Shown here in pieces: positions 14,792-23,800 of a stretch of DNA of 33,708 nt. Within the stretch, counting starts at the first letter, position 1. Each line of letters begins with the position of its first letter. A program made the translations under genes and the position numbers. The DNA is from Ruminococcus sp. Phil15. GTDB taxonomy: Bacteria > Bacillota > Clostridia > Oscillospirales > Ruminococcaceae. The stretch spans positions 1-33,708 of the forward strand of contig MSHC01000022.1 of assembly GCA_001940995.1 (NCBI GenBank). Direction: 5' to 3'. The notes below the pieces were generated by a model. That model saw only the letters and a program-made list of their open reading frames with translations, ran no database searches and was not told where the DNA came from.

Positions 14792-16620
14792 CGTCCGCCA
14801 GCCTTTCCGAACAGCGCCGCTTTGTAATCGGGAGCGATAACTTGGAGCAGATATCGCTCGTTTCCGCATCGGTAGAGACAGGTGCCTCGTTCGGGATATT
14901 TGATCAGCTCAAACTCGCTCGGCTCAACCTGCAAGGCATCCATATACTCTTTAGGATTGATCTGTCCGGCGTTGAACAGGAACTGATGCGTCGGAATGGA
15001 AAACAGCGGCTTTGTAAACTCACGAATAGACGGAATCAAGAAGTCCTCGATGTTCTGGCTTGCCAGAATGATCGAGGATTCCTTTTTACGCACACGCTTC
15101 ATGGCGTTGCGGATATATTCAATTGCCGTCATGTTCGTGAGGAAGAGATACAACTCGTCGATGCTCGCCGCCGTATTGCCCATGCCGAGCAACTGATTGC
15201 TCATAAAGGACAGAATGTTAAACAGCATGGCGTCCTTGAGCCGCTTATTGGTATCCATGAGTCCTTTCACGCCGAACACGAGAAAAGCGTCATCGGTGAT
15301 ATTGGTGTGACCATTGAAATATTTGCTTTCCGCACCCACACACATGGAGTGGATGCCGAGGCATACCTCTTGGAGCGTTTCTTCGGTGTAGAGATATTTT
15401 CGGCTCTTATCGTAGCTGTAGAATTCTTCCTCACATAGATTGTAAAAGTCCTCCATAATGGGAAACTCGGAGGGCTTCTTTACGCTGTAGTCGGTGCTGT
15501 CGGTAATGCCGAAGCGGGCATACAGCTTCGATAGAAGGATTTCAATGGTATCAATCTGCGCATCGGAAAAATCCTTGTAGCTTCGGAAAAAGTCTTTCAG
15601 GAATGCGATGTGCTGACTGAGACGGGTAACCTTTTTGAATGCTGCGGGCGCATCGGGATCGACATCGTCCGTGCTGTCATTCCACGCTTTGGGTTCCAGC
15701 GGATTGATGGTGTATTCGCCGGACAGGAAATCGATATAGCAGCCGCCCAGCGCCGAACAGATTTCCTCATATTCCGATTCAGGATCGAGACATATGATTC
15801 GCTTACCCGATTCACGAAGATTGGTGAGTATCAATTTCAACAGATAACTCTTTCCTTGACCGCTGTTTCCGAGAATGAGGATATTGCTTGTGGTTTTGTC
15901 CTCGGCTCTGCGGTCGAAGTCCACAAGGATGTTTGTGCCAAATTTATCCCGACCGATATAGATGCCTTTCGGATCGGTCTTGCCGGAAAAGTTAAAGGGA
16001 TACAGATTTGCCACGGAGCTTGCGGGCAGGACTCGCTCATACTGCGCCCCGAACTGATTGCTGCCCACGGGCAGAACGGACAAAAATCCTTCCTTCTGCC
16101 GTAAGGTCAACCTATCCACAGACATCTTGGAACGGGTAAGTTCCATTGCGATCTCGCTCTGAAGCTCTTTCAGCGCATCCATATTTTTTGCCTTCAGTTC
16201 GATGAACACAGAACAATGCAGAAGCGGCTCTTTGTTCTTTCGCAGATTTGCCAGCAGCTCAATCACATCCTGCAGATTGCCCTCTGCTTCGATGGTTTCA
16301 TTCACATCGTTCCCGCCGGACATCAGCTTGTTTTTACGGGTGGCGTTCTGAATGATTTTCCGCTGCTCCATACTCTCCACCAGCCTGTGGTAAATGCGGA
16401 GTGTTACGCCGCTGAGGTCGGCAAGCTGGGAGAGGATTGCCTGTTCTTCCGTAGAAGGCGGATACTCCCTGACTGCCCACACCGAGCGATAGCTGTCCCC
16501 GACAATATAGTGGTCGGAGAGGAATTTTACCGTGCCGGGGAGAATGCAGTCGAAGAAATCCTTTGTGCGGATCACTTCCATTTCCGCAGGCGTCAGCACC
16601 TTTGGTTTTCGTTTGAACAT
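14788..16620 (-). CDS. VirB4/TraE-family type IV secretion ATPase
   Basis: A 610-residue cytoplasmic ATPase powering channel assembly and transfer. AGGAGGTAATTC precedes the ATG. The N-terminal VirB4 region (about 20-210) is followed by the ATPase domain: Walker A GNSGQGKS at 251-258, a Walker B-like acidic segment SIDELYLFL near 480, and the sensor-like ILASQNIEDF near 520. There is no membrane segment. It is flanked by the sortase gene upstream and the CHAP hydrolase downstream. Confidence 0.95.
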   Translation of the reverse strand: MFKRKPKVLTPAEMEVIRTKDFFDCILPGTVKFLSDHYIVGDSYRSVWAVREYPPSTEEQAILSQLADLSGVTLRIYHRLVESMEQRKIIQNATRKNKLMSGGNDVNETIEAEGNLQDVIELLANLRKNKEPLLHCSVFIELKAKNMDALKELQSEIAMELTRSKMSVDRLTLRQKEGFLSVLPVGSNQFGAQYERVLPASSVANLYPFNFSGKTDPKGIYIGRDKFGTNILVDFDRRAEDKTTSNILILGNSGQGKSYLLKLILTNLRESGKRIICLDPESEYEEICSALGGCYIDFLSGEYTINPLEPKAWNDSTDDVDPDAPAAFKKVTRLSQHIAFLKDFFRSYKDFSDAQIDTIEILLSKLYARFGITDSTDYSVKKPSEFPIMEDFYNLCEEEFYSYDKSRKYLYTEETLQEVCLGIHSMCVGAESKYFNGHTNITDDAFLVFGVKGLMDTNKRLKDAMLFNILSFMSNQLLGMGNTAASIDELYLFLTNMTAIEYIRNAMKRVRKKESSIILASQNIEDFLIPSIREFTKPLFSIPTHQFLFNAGQINPKEYMDALQVEPSEFELIKYPERGTCLYRCGNERYLLQVIAPDYKAALFGKAGGR

Positions 16621-16638
16621 GAATTACCTCCTGACTGC

Positions 16639-16691
16639 CGTTTTGCAAACAGGAGCGTATAAAAATCAGCCGTCCCGCTGTCTGCAAAACG
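16639..16691 (-). repeat. Inverted repeat before virB4 ribosome binding site
   Basis: Arms 16639-16652 and 16678-16691 are 14 bases with one mismatch (core CGTTTTGCA/TGCAAAACG) and a 25-base loop. It lies between the sortase stop and the VirB4 AGGAGG. No T-run follows, so a processing or stability hairpin is more likely than a terminator. Confidence 0.45.
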
Positions 16692-16710
16692 ACTGATATA
16701 TTGATGTTGT

Positions 16711-17406
16711 TTAATTGTCTTTCACTGCAATAATAAGCAGCCTGCCGTTCCCGCCGCCGTAACAGGTGGAGAGGACAAGAAAGTGCCTGCTCTTGAACAG
16801 ATTTTTTCCGATATCCTCATACCATTTGTCCGAGGTATCGGTCACTTTTATTTCGGTAACAGTATAGCGGTACAAGCTGTTTGCGATCTGCAGTTCAATG
16901 GTTTGATGGCTGCTCAAAAAATCCGCATCCAGATACTTTTTCAGGTCGGAGAACATCGTGCCGTTTTTCATGTTATGGCCGTAAATCAGTAAATTCCCGC
17001 TGTCAGGGCTGCACCGGTAATCCAGAAACGGGACGCCGCTTTGGCTGTATTCGCCGTAAAAGTTGCGCCGCAGGTATTTCTGCGGAGCATTCGGCGTGTA
17101 CATAACAGGATAGTTGACCGTCGTATTCGGAATACACAGCCAGCCGATACATTCATCGTTCTCTGCAAACAGCCCCGATAAATCCCGCAGGGTTTCTTCC
17201 GGTTCGTCATCGATCAGCGCCGGTGTTTCTTCGGGTTGTATCGGTTGGGATGGAATAATCTGTACCATCTCTGCAAGTTCCTCGAAATCCTCTTTTTCTT
17301 TCTGCCGGGCGGACAGTTCTCGGAAAGTCATCACCACGGATACGGCGAGAAGCGCCGACAGCAGAACAGAAACAGCCGCCAGGCTAATCTTCCGAGTTTT
17401 CGTCAT
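16711..17406 (-). CDS. Class B sortase
   Basis: A 231-residue membrane-anchored transpeptidase that attaches surface proteins to the cell wall. One N-terminal membrane helix (about 8-28), a Glu-rich linker, then the sortase barrel with the catalytic triad His144 (YGHNM), Cys215 (LSTCYGG) and Arg222 (NGRLLII). SrtB-type features are the long N-terminal helix region and FYGEYSQSGVPFLD. GAGG lies six bases before the ATG; the start overlaps the previous gene by 23 bases. The likely substrate is the VPQTG adhesin encoded in the same operon. Confidence 0.93.
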   Translation of the reverse strand: MTKTRKISLAAVSVLLSALLAVSVVMTFRELSARQKEKEDFEELAEMVQIIPSQPIQPEETPALIDDEPEETLRDLSGLFAENDECIGWLCIPNTTVNYPVMYTPNAPQKYLRRNFYGEYSQSGVPFLDYRCSPDSGNLLIYGHNMKNGTMFSDLKKYLDADFLSSHQTIELQIANSLYRYTVTEIKVTDTSDKWYEDIGKNLFKSRHFLVLSTCYGGGNGRLLIIAVKDN

Positions 17407-17995
17407 TTTCTACCTCGTAAAATTGTTCGCCATCCACATCCGGCATCTGCTCTCCGTTCATGCTGGCTTCAAAGAACAATGCGAGGAAGCGTTTGATATC
17501 CGCTTTCTTCATCCGCTGCACCTCAAAGCCCTGCTCGGAGATGACCTTCTCAATTCGGTTGGCGGTATCGAAGGTCTGTTTATCTTTCGTGTTTTTCAGC
17601 CTTGCAATAAACAAAAACTGCCTTGCGGTCGCCATCTCCATTTGGATGTGGTCGAGAAAGTCAATGTCCTTTTTTATTATTTTTCGCACCTTCGAGTTCT
17701 GTTCCTCTGAGAGCCGGTCATGCAGGTATGCTTTGTTGTCATCAAAGCATTCGGAGGAGTCGGTGCAGGTGATCTCAATATCTGGGATAGCGGACAACAC
17801 CATCATCAGATGGCGGATTTTGATCTCGATGTTCACATAGGACAGTACCGAGATATTGGTGGGCGATACAAGGTAAAAAAGCAATTCGCCTTTCGTTGTT
17901 TCAAGGCCGTATTTTGTAAAGGTCTTGATGCCGACCAAGTCCTGCGTGGAGCGTCCTTTTTTCTTTTTCTGCTGTGTTTCTTTTTTCTTTGCCAT
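17384..17995 (-). CDS. Conjugation protein between PrgI and VirB4, VirB4 N-domain-like
   Basis: A 203-residue protein. The start at 17995 has GGAGG eight bases upstream and comes six bases after the end of the PrgI gene. The N-terminus is very basic (MAKKKETQQKKKKGRS). The body (LLFYLVSPTNISVLSYVNIEIKI, described only as a beta-rich region near 35-60, then long helices) resembles the N-terminal part of VirB4/TraE ATPases without any ATPase motif. The tail is acidic but ends in NSED, so it does not carry the Met tail. It is probably a cytoplasmic channel component; the family is uncertain. Confidence 0.7.
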   Translation of the reverse strand: MAKKKETQQKKKKGRSTQDLVGIKTFTKYGLETTKGELLFYLVSPTNISVLSYVNIEIKIRHLMMVLSAIPDIEITCTDSSECFDDNKAYLHDRLSEEQNSKVRKIIKKDIDFLDHIQMEMATARQFLFIARLKNTKDKQTFDTANRIEKVISEQGFEVQRMKKADIKRFLALFFEASMNGEQMPDVDGEQFYEVENDENSED

Positions 17996-18000
17996 GAGCG

Positions 18001-18261
18001 TCACCTCCATTCGTAATATTGCTGTGTGCTGATAAAATACCGCACGGCGTATCGGATAAAATCAAGCACGGTCGTTTCATCCATTCGGATTGTCAAAAAG
18101 CCATAGCCCAAGGTGATCGCAGCCGGAAAAAATATATGGAGCTGCACCAACGCCACCACCGAAAGCAGTGCGGCTATACATAAAATTGAAAAATCCCGCA
18201 GTCCCCACAGCCACAGATTGGCTGTGGCTTTCAGGTTCTGCGGATAAAGATAACTTGTCAT
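18001..18261 (-). CDS. PrgI-family (VirB3-like) conjugation membrane protein
   Basis: An 86-residue protein with two closely spaced hydrophobic segments (about 24-42 and 44-58), as in PrgI/VirB3 proteins of Gram-positive type IV systems. The N-terminal LKATANLWLWGLRDFSI segment is typical. GGGAGGG precedes the ATG; the start overlaps the previous stop as ATGA. It is located just upstream of the VirB4-related genes, which is the conserved order. Confidence 0.85.
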   Translation of the reverse strand: MTSYLYPQNLKATANLWLWGLRDFSILCIAALLSVVALVQLHIFFPAAITLGYGFLTIRMDETTVLDFIRYAVRYFISTQQYYEWR

Positions 18262-18680
18262 TGTATCCCTCCCATAGTCATGTTTTCATTGCTCTCTGTG
18301 TGTTCGCCGTATAAATCGTCAGTTCCGTAAAATCTCTCACAGAATTCCTGTGGCGTCTGATGATATACCTCACGGATTTTCTCCGCAATCATGTCTTTCA
18401 TGAGCTGTGCTTCAGCGGCGGTCGGTTCATAGTCAAAGGATTCGCTTCCGTTATCACGGCTGATTTCACATTCAATACGGAGCGTATCCGCAAAGGGATT
18501 GTACTTGCCATACATATTGAGCCATGCGCTGTCATCCTCTGCCGTGTGGATACAGAACTTCTCATCTACATCAAACCATGTTTCGATATACGCCGTAATT
18601 TCCTGACCGATGTCGCAGTCCACTTCCATTTCATGATCGATAGCGATGTCGCTGCGTTCTAATTCCTTGTTTTCTTTCAT
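18258..18680 (-). CDS. Hypothetical acidic protein
   Basis: A 140-residue soluble, acidic protein; family not recognised. GGAGG lies before the ATG. The first two thirds alternate short strands (AYIETWFDVDEKFCIHT, LRIECEISR), and a helix rich in Glu/Gln follows (EAQLMKDMIAEKIREVY). It ends in NMTMGGIQ, but the last codons double as the ribosome binding site of the PrgI gene, so this end is constrained by the overlap. It lies between the TrbL-like and PrgI genes. Confidence 0.7.
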   Translation of the reverse strand: MKENKELERSDIAIDHEMEVDCDIGQEITAYIETWFDVDEKFCIHTAEDDSAWLNMYGKYNPFADTLRIECEISRDNGSESFDYEPTAAEAQLMKDMIAEKIREVYHQTPQEFCERFYGTDDLYGEHTESNENMTMGGIQ

Positions 18681-18693
18681 GCCGCTGCCTCCT

Positions 18694-19626
18694 TTACTTT
18701 GCGGCTCTTGCCACAGAGCGTGTCAGATTGACCGCCGTGGTCGTTGCATGTACAACGCTCATCATGTTGACTCGTACCGAACTGTCGAGACCGAACTGCT
18801 GGGCGATCCGCGGCACTTCATTCGCCGCCAACATAATGCCCAACCCCAAGAGCATATTGCCGGGGAAGGTCAACAGTCCCAGGAACAGCAGCGTTGTCTG
18901 CATAAACGCAGTCAGACAGATCGCCGCTACCTGCTTCATCCATTGGTTAAACCCATCCGTATAGCCCCTCGGCACACTGAACATATACAGTTCTCCCACC
19001 GCCATCTGCACTAACAGGATGCCGCCTCGCTTGATGTTCTGAAAAAATATCTTGATTACGCAGTAAGCGAAGGCGATCATTGCCAGCAGATTAAACAGAT
19101 TAAAACTGACCTGTGTCCCCACGGCGAAACTGCCTACAAGCACAGAAGTGCTTTGCCCCGACAAATCAATAGACTGCTGTCCGGCGAAGATTGCCGACAA
19201 ATCGTGGGCAAAGGTGTTTTGCAGGGAAATACAGAATTTATACAGTTCCACAGGCAAAATGCCGATTAACGAACAGGCAAAAAAGCCCTTCAGGACATTG
19301 ATTGCCGTGGTCTTGATGGTTGCCCTGCCGTTTTGATATTCAATTGCCGTATCAAAAACAGCAACCGCCACACCTGCAATAAAGAGCGTCCAGCCGAACA
19401 GGGTAAACAGCTTAATGGTCGCCTGTACCCAATCAAGGGCAAAAATATCCGCGCCCATGTTTCCCATCATGGTAAAGAAATCGGCAACGGCGTTATAGAT
19501 GGTTTCATAAAACCATTTCAGCATCGTGTTCCAAATCACATTGGATATTTGTTCTCCGAGAAAATCGAACACGCCGCCGATGGCGTCACCTATGCCGGAG
19601 AATATATCTCCTAACCAATCAAAAAT
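18694..19626 (-). CDS. TrbL/VirB6-like conjugation membrane protein, probable ATT start
   Basis: A polytopic membrane protein of the mating channel with about six hydrophobic segments; family TrbL/VirB6-like. The first conventional start codon in frame is a GTG at 19572 with no ribosome binding site. The frame stays open upstream, and GGAGG at 19640-19636 lies nine bases before an in-frame ATT at 19626. This would add an 18-residue amphipathic N-terminus (IFDWLGDIFSGIGDAIGG) that fits what I remember of homologues. An ATG at 19633 reads only four codons to a stop in another frame. I therefore extend the gene to 19626, with lower certainty for the start than for the gene. Confidence 0.82.
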   Translation of the reverse strand: MFDWLGDIFSGIGDAIGGVFDFLGEQISNVIWNTMLKWFYETIYNAVADFFTMMGNMGADIFALDWVQATIKLFTLFGWTLFIAGVAVAVFDTAIEYQNGRATIKTTAINVLKGFFACSLIGILPVELYKFCISLQNTFAHDLSAIFAGQQSIDLSGQSTSVLVGSFAVGTQVSFNLFNLLAMIAFAYCVIKIFFQNIKRGGILLVQMAVGELYMFSVPRGYTDGFNQWMKQVAAICLTAFMQTTLLFLGLLTFPGNMLLGLGIMLAANEVPRIAQQFGLDSSVRVNMMSVVHATTTAVNLTRSVARAAK

Positions 19627-19654
19627 AAGTCATCACCTCCATGCTATTCCTCCG

Positions 19655-20206
19655 CTACATCGACAGAATCTGGGCGTCCTCTTGCGTCTGCTCCACAGAA
19701 AGCAGTTCAACTTCATCTCCCGGCCTTTCGTGCAGTTCACCCATGCGTTCAATCATTGTTTCCATGTGCCGCTGCCATTCTTCCCAGTCTTTCTTTTCAA
19801 ACCAACCGTTATAAGAATCAGCCGGATCTGTGGAATTGACGGCGTTATTTCTTGCCGCCGCAAGGTTTTCCTTGAGGTAATTTTTCAACCATAAGAGCGA
19901 TTCCTTATCTGCAGTAAAAGACGATAATTCTTGGAATTTGGGTTCTTCTTTCGCCCATTCTTCCTCATAATCGACTGCGGAATAATCGTTATCCTGTATC
20001 TTAAAAATAAGTTCCGCTACGGCCAGTGGACTTGTATGGGAGTTTCCGAGCTGAGGATCGTCAAATTCACTCCATTCGCTGTTTTGAATAAATTCTAAAA
20101 GACTTTTAAGCGTCAGCCTGCCGTCCTTTGGAAGTCTGTTTCGTATCTCCCCAATAACATCAAGTCCTGCATCTGATTCAAATGCGGTAATTCCCCAAGC
20201 GCCCAT
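19655..20206 (-). CDS. DUF4259-like protein with ILSM tail
   Basis: A 183-residue soluble protein starting MGAWGITAFESDAGLD, the signature opening of DUF4259 proteins, whose function is unknown. AAGGAGGG precedes the ATG. The body is helical and acidic, with an internal helix rich in Glu/Trp (EKKDWEEWQRHMETM). The last residues, EQTQEDAQILSM, form one of the acidic hydrophobic-x-Met ends shared in this element. It is an unusual cargo gene in the middle of the channel genes, between the DUF3852 and TrbL-like genes. Confidence 0.8.
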   Translation of the reverse strand: MGAWGITAFESDAGLDVIGEIRNRLPKDGRLTLKSLLEFIQNSEWSEFDDPQLGNSHTSPLAVAELIFKIQDNDYSAVDYEEEWAKEEPKFQELSSFTADKESLLWLKNYLKENLAAARNNAVNSTDPADSYNGWFEKKDWEEWQRHMETMIERMGELHERPGDEVELLSVEQTQEDAQILSM

Positions 20207-20217
20207 ATAATCCCTCC

Positions 20218-20550
20218 TTATAAAATCGTCCAGATATACAGCGGAGCCGTCAGTGTAAAGATCAGGCAGGCGAACAGAATTGCCGGAGCTGTAAATTCAA
20301 ACTGGCCGTGCTTTCTGTAATCAAAATACGCCGTTCCCAGCTTCACAAAGAAGAGGATGGCGAGGATCATATCGATTACGGGAAACACCACATTGTTGAC
20401 GACCGACTTGATCTGCGTCTGCGCCGCCGTCCATGTGTTTTCAATGGCGGTTGCCACATCGCCTGCGGCAAAGGCGGTTACGGAGGTCATGGTCACCATC
20501 ACCGCCATCATCAGGACACAGAGCAGCGTTTTCATTGTTTTCTTTTTCAT
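20218..20550 (-). CDS. DUF3852-like small conjugation membrane protein (pilin-like)
   Basis: A 110-residue protein. The start at 20550 has GGAGG nine bases upstream and overlaps the previous stop as ATGA. It has a cleavable signal peptide (about 1-28, ending AFA), a short soluble segment, and two membrane helices (about 55-70 and 87-105), the layout of VirB2/TrbC-like small subunits. It is recalled as DUF3852 in Tn1549-type elements. It lies at the upstream end of the channel block. A VirB2-like role is inference. Confidence 0.78.
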   Translation of the reverse strand: MKKKTMKTLLCVLMMAVMVTMTSVTAFAAGDVATAIENTWTAAQTQIKSVVNNVVFPVIDMILAILFFVKLGTAYFDYRKHGQFEFTAPAILFACLIFTLTAPLYIWTIL

Positions 20551-20888
20551 AAGCAATTTCCTCCAATCAATTTGCTGATTTCTTGTTCCCGGATTTTTCG
20601 GGTTTTCACATTCAGGTTTCTGCAGAACTGAATTTCTGCCGCCATGCCTTTGGTGATCTCATCCCCGAATATCCACATTTCATCACAAAACCAAAGCAGG
20701 GAAAGCCCTGCCGTCATCCCGATTTCACGCTCTTTCGGCTTGCCGTCATCGAGACACAGCGCATAGAAATGCGGCACGACCGGAGCCGTGCCGCACAGCA
20801 GCGCATATTTGGTGTATCTCTTTGCCCGTTCAAGATTCTCGCTGACATTGCCGCCGAGGGGAGAACAGATATACACCTTTTTCATCAT
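20547..20888 (-). CDS. DUF4406/nucleoside 2-deoxyribosyltransferase-like protein
   Basis: A 113-residue protein; the ATG at 20888 overlaps the adhesin stop as ATGA (a second ATG follows at once). The N-terminus KKVYICSPLGG and the later PVVPHFYALCLDD, CDEMWIFGDEIT and GMAAEI segments follow the nucleoside 2-deoxyribosyltransferase-like fold used by DUF4406 proteins. These are thought to bind or hydrolyse nucleotides. The C-terminal codons double as the ribosome binding site of the next gene. Its role in the element is unknown. Confidence 0.75.
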   Translation of the reverse strand: MMKKVYICSPLGGNVSENLERAKRYTKYALLCGTAPVVPHFYALCLDDGKPKEREIGMTAGLSLLWFCDEMWIFGDEITKGMAAEIQFCRNLNVKTRKIREQEISKLIGGNCL

Positions 20889-23800
20889 TCGTCATCATCG
20901 TCCTTTTTGCGTTTGATCACCATAATCCCGCAGGAAATCAGGCCGCCAAGGGCTATTGCACCGAGACCGATCCAGAAGCCAAGATTCGTATCATCACCGG
21001 TCTGCGGAACATCGGGCGTTGGCGGGACAAGCTTTACAGTCTGACCTTCGTCATTGATGTCCGCATGAACGGCTACTTCCACACCGTCACGGTAGACAGA
21101 TTCAAACACGACGATTTCAGTCGCCTTTGTAATCGTACCGGCGTCAAAAGTAAAGGTCATCCTTACTTCGCCGTCTGCCGTTTCCGGCTTAAAGGTGTAA
21201 GAGCTGCTGATTTCCTTTCCGTCTACTGTAAACGGTTTGCCTGTGGATTTATCCATCAGAGTGCCTTTTACGGTATATTCTTTTCCGGGAGTCAGGTTCT
21301 TGTAGGATACGATATCCTCGATGGTAATCGTGCCTTTAGCAGTAACTTCCTTTTTGCCGTCAATGCTTGCCTTTGTTCCGATTTCCGGGACTTTAACCTT
21401 CACGGTCTGTCCTTCATCGTCAATGTCCGCATGAACGGCAAGCTCTTTGCCGTCTTTATACAGGCTCTCGAACACTACGATATCGGTGTCGGCTTTGATA
21501 TACCTGGAATCGAAGGTGAATTCGACGGTTGTTTCTCCTGCCGGAGTTTCAGGTGTAAACACAGTTTCTGCATGGATTTCTTTGCCGTCGATCAGTAGGG
21601 CTTTGCCTGTGGTCTTGTCCATGAGGATGCCCTTCAGCACATATTCCTTTCCGGGGATCAGGTGCTGATACGCCACAATATCAGTGAGGACGAACACTTC
21701 TGTTGCAAAGATTTCCTTTTCTCCGTCCACGGCTGCCGTCGTTCCGATTTCGGGAATACGGTCGTTGACTACGGTAATTTCGATGAGCTGCTCATGCTCA
21801 GATACGGTCACAGGGTAGATTTCCTCGTTAGGGAGGAAGGATTCCGCAGGCGCAAGCTCTTTGACGATCCAATTTCCATAGGGCACATTCTCAAAAGTAA
21901 AGATACCGTCCTCGCCGGATTCAGCAGTGAGGATTGCTTTTTCTGTCGTAAACTCTGTTTCGTCCGCACGGAACAGACCAAACAGCGCGCCTACAATGGT
22001 TTCCTCGGTTTCACGGTCAATCTTCAAACCCTTGATATTTCCATAGATGATATCATTGGGTATCGCTTCACCGTTATTTACCGTAATGCTGACGGTTGCC
22101 GTATCCTGTCCGGCATACGCAAAGTCTACAGGGTACTTTTCATCTGAGAGGATATACTGCTCATTGGTTGCAATCTCTTTCACATACAGTTTGGCTCCCA
22201 CGGGAACATCTGTGGCAAATACCGCCTTGCCGTTTTCATCGCAGGATACGATCTCCATAAGCCCGTCTGCAGGAATGACCGAACCATCCGCGGAGGTCAG
22301 ATCCTCGGCGGCAAACAGTCCGAACTGTACTGAGAGGATTTCTCCATTCATACCGATTTGGAATCTCTCGTCCTGCTCCATCACTTTGGAGAGGTCAATC
22401 TGCACACGCTGGCGCTCGTTATAGAACGCTGTCGCCGTCTCGGTAATTTCCACCTCTTGTCCTGCGTAGGTCAGTTCTACCGGATGCACCTCATTGCTGA
22501 TGACCATTCCATAAGGCGCTTTTATTTCCCGAACTTCGAATTTTCCAAGATACAGCGGCTCGCTGGTTGCTGTTCCTGTGCTGTCGGTTTCAATCGTTGC
22601 GACAACTTCGCCTTTGCTGTATCGGAGCGTGCCGTCCAGCGTAACCACATCCTCGGCGGCCGTGATCTCATAGACGGCTCCCGCAAGCCCTCCGACCGCA
22701 TAAATCGGATGATAAAAACCTTTGTCGCCTGCCACAGAGTCAAAAATTTCGCCGGACTTGCTGACGGTAATTGTACCTTTCTGCGCTATATTGTGTTTTT
22801 CCACGGTGACAACCGTCTTGCTGCCGTCTACCGTAAAGGGGACGGGATTGCTGTCCAACACATATCCATAGCAGGTATTCTGCTCGATGATCTCGTAATT
22901 TCCGTAAGGAAGCGCCTCCGGCATCATGAGCTTGCCCGTGCTGTCGGTGTAGTAAATATCGATATCCACAGGCGTCGGGTAGTTGATGTGCTGCACGATA
23001 TATTCGCCGGTATCCGTATTGCGGACTTTAAAGCCGATTCCCGAAGCGGGGATCACATTGCCTGTTTCGATATCCTTTTTCACGATCTCAATCAGCGCTT
23101 CGAATGTGGCATTGTTGATGAGATAGCGATACACTTCGCCATCCTTGTTTACAAACACATCAAAGGCATCCATCAGCTCTTTGCCGTCCCAGCCTTTTGT
23201 CTGTCTCACAGTGTAAATTCCATACGGCAGCTCTTTCGTTTCTGCAAACCCATTTTCATCGCACACAAGGTAATCACGCTCGGATTCCTTTGCGGCTTCA
23301 TAGGTGCCAGAAGATTTCAGGAACACCTCGAACTCCGCGCCTGTTTCGGGCGTTTCAATCTGCGTCTCTCCGTCATCGCAATGCTTGATGACCGCAATTT
23401 TTCCTTTCTGCACGGTTTCCAAAACATCGTTTGCGGTGGCGTTATATTCAACAGTATAAAGCTCCGGCTCTGCCCCCACCGGATATATGGTATCGTTTAA
23501 CAGATAGCCCTCGCTCGGTGAGATTTCACGGATTGTCCAGTCGTAATCACAGATATAAAAGTCTGTGGTAAACTGCCCGTTCCGGTCGGTGGTATAGGTG
23601 TCAATGAGCTGGTCGCCCTTGTAAATACCATACACCGCACCGCTTAAAGAGGCATCGCCCTGTGCCGTGCCGGTTTCGGCATCGGATTTGGTGACGGTCA
23701 CCTGAAATTTCTTCAAGGCATTATAAAAGCCCTTTTCCGTCACTTTATTCCACTCAATGGCTGCTTCCTGATCGTCAGGCACGACATAACGGATGGCTGT

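Noticed and set aside
22358..23500. Plus-strand open frame (380 codons) opposite the adhesin gene
   Set aside because: It is the complement of repeated Cna-B-like coding sequence, without a start signal or recognisable domain.
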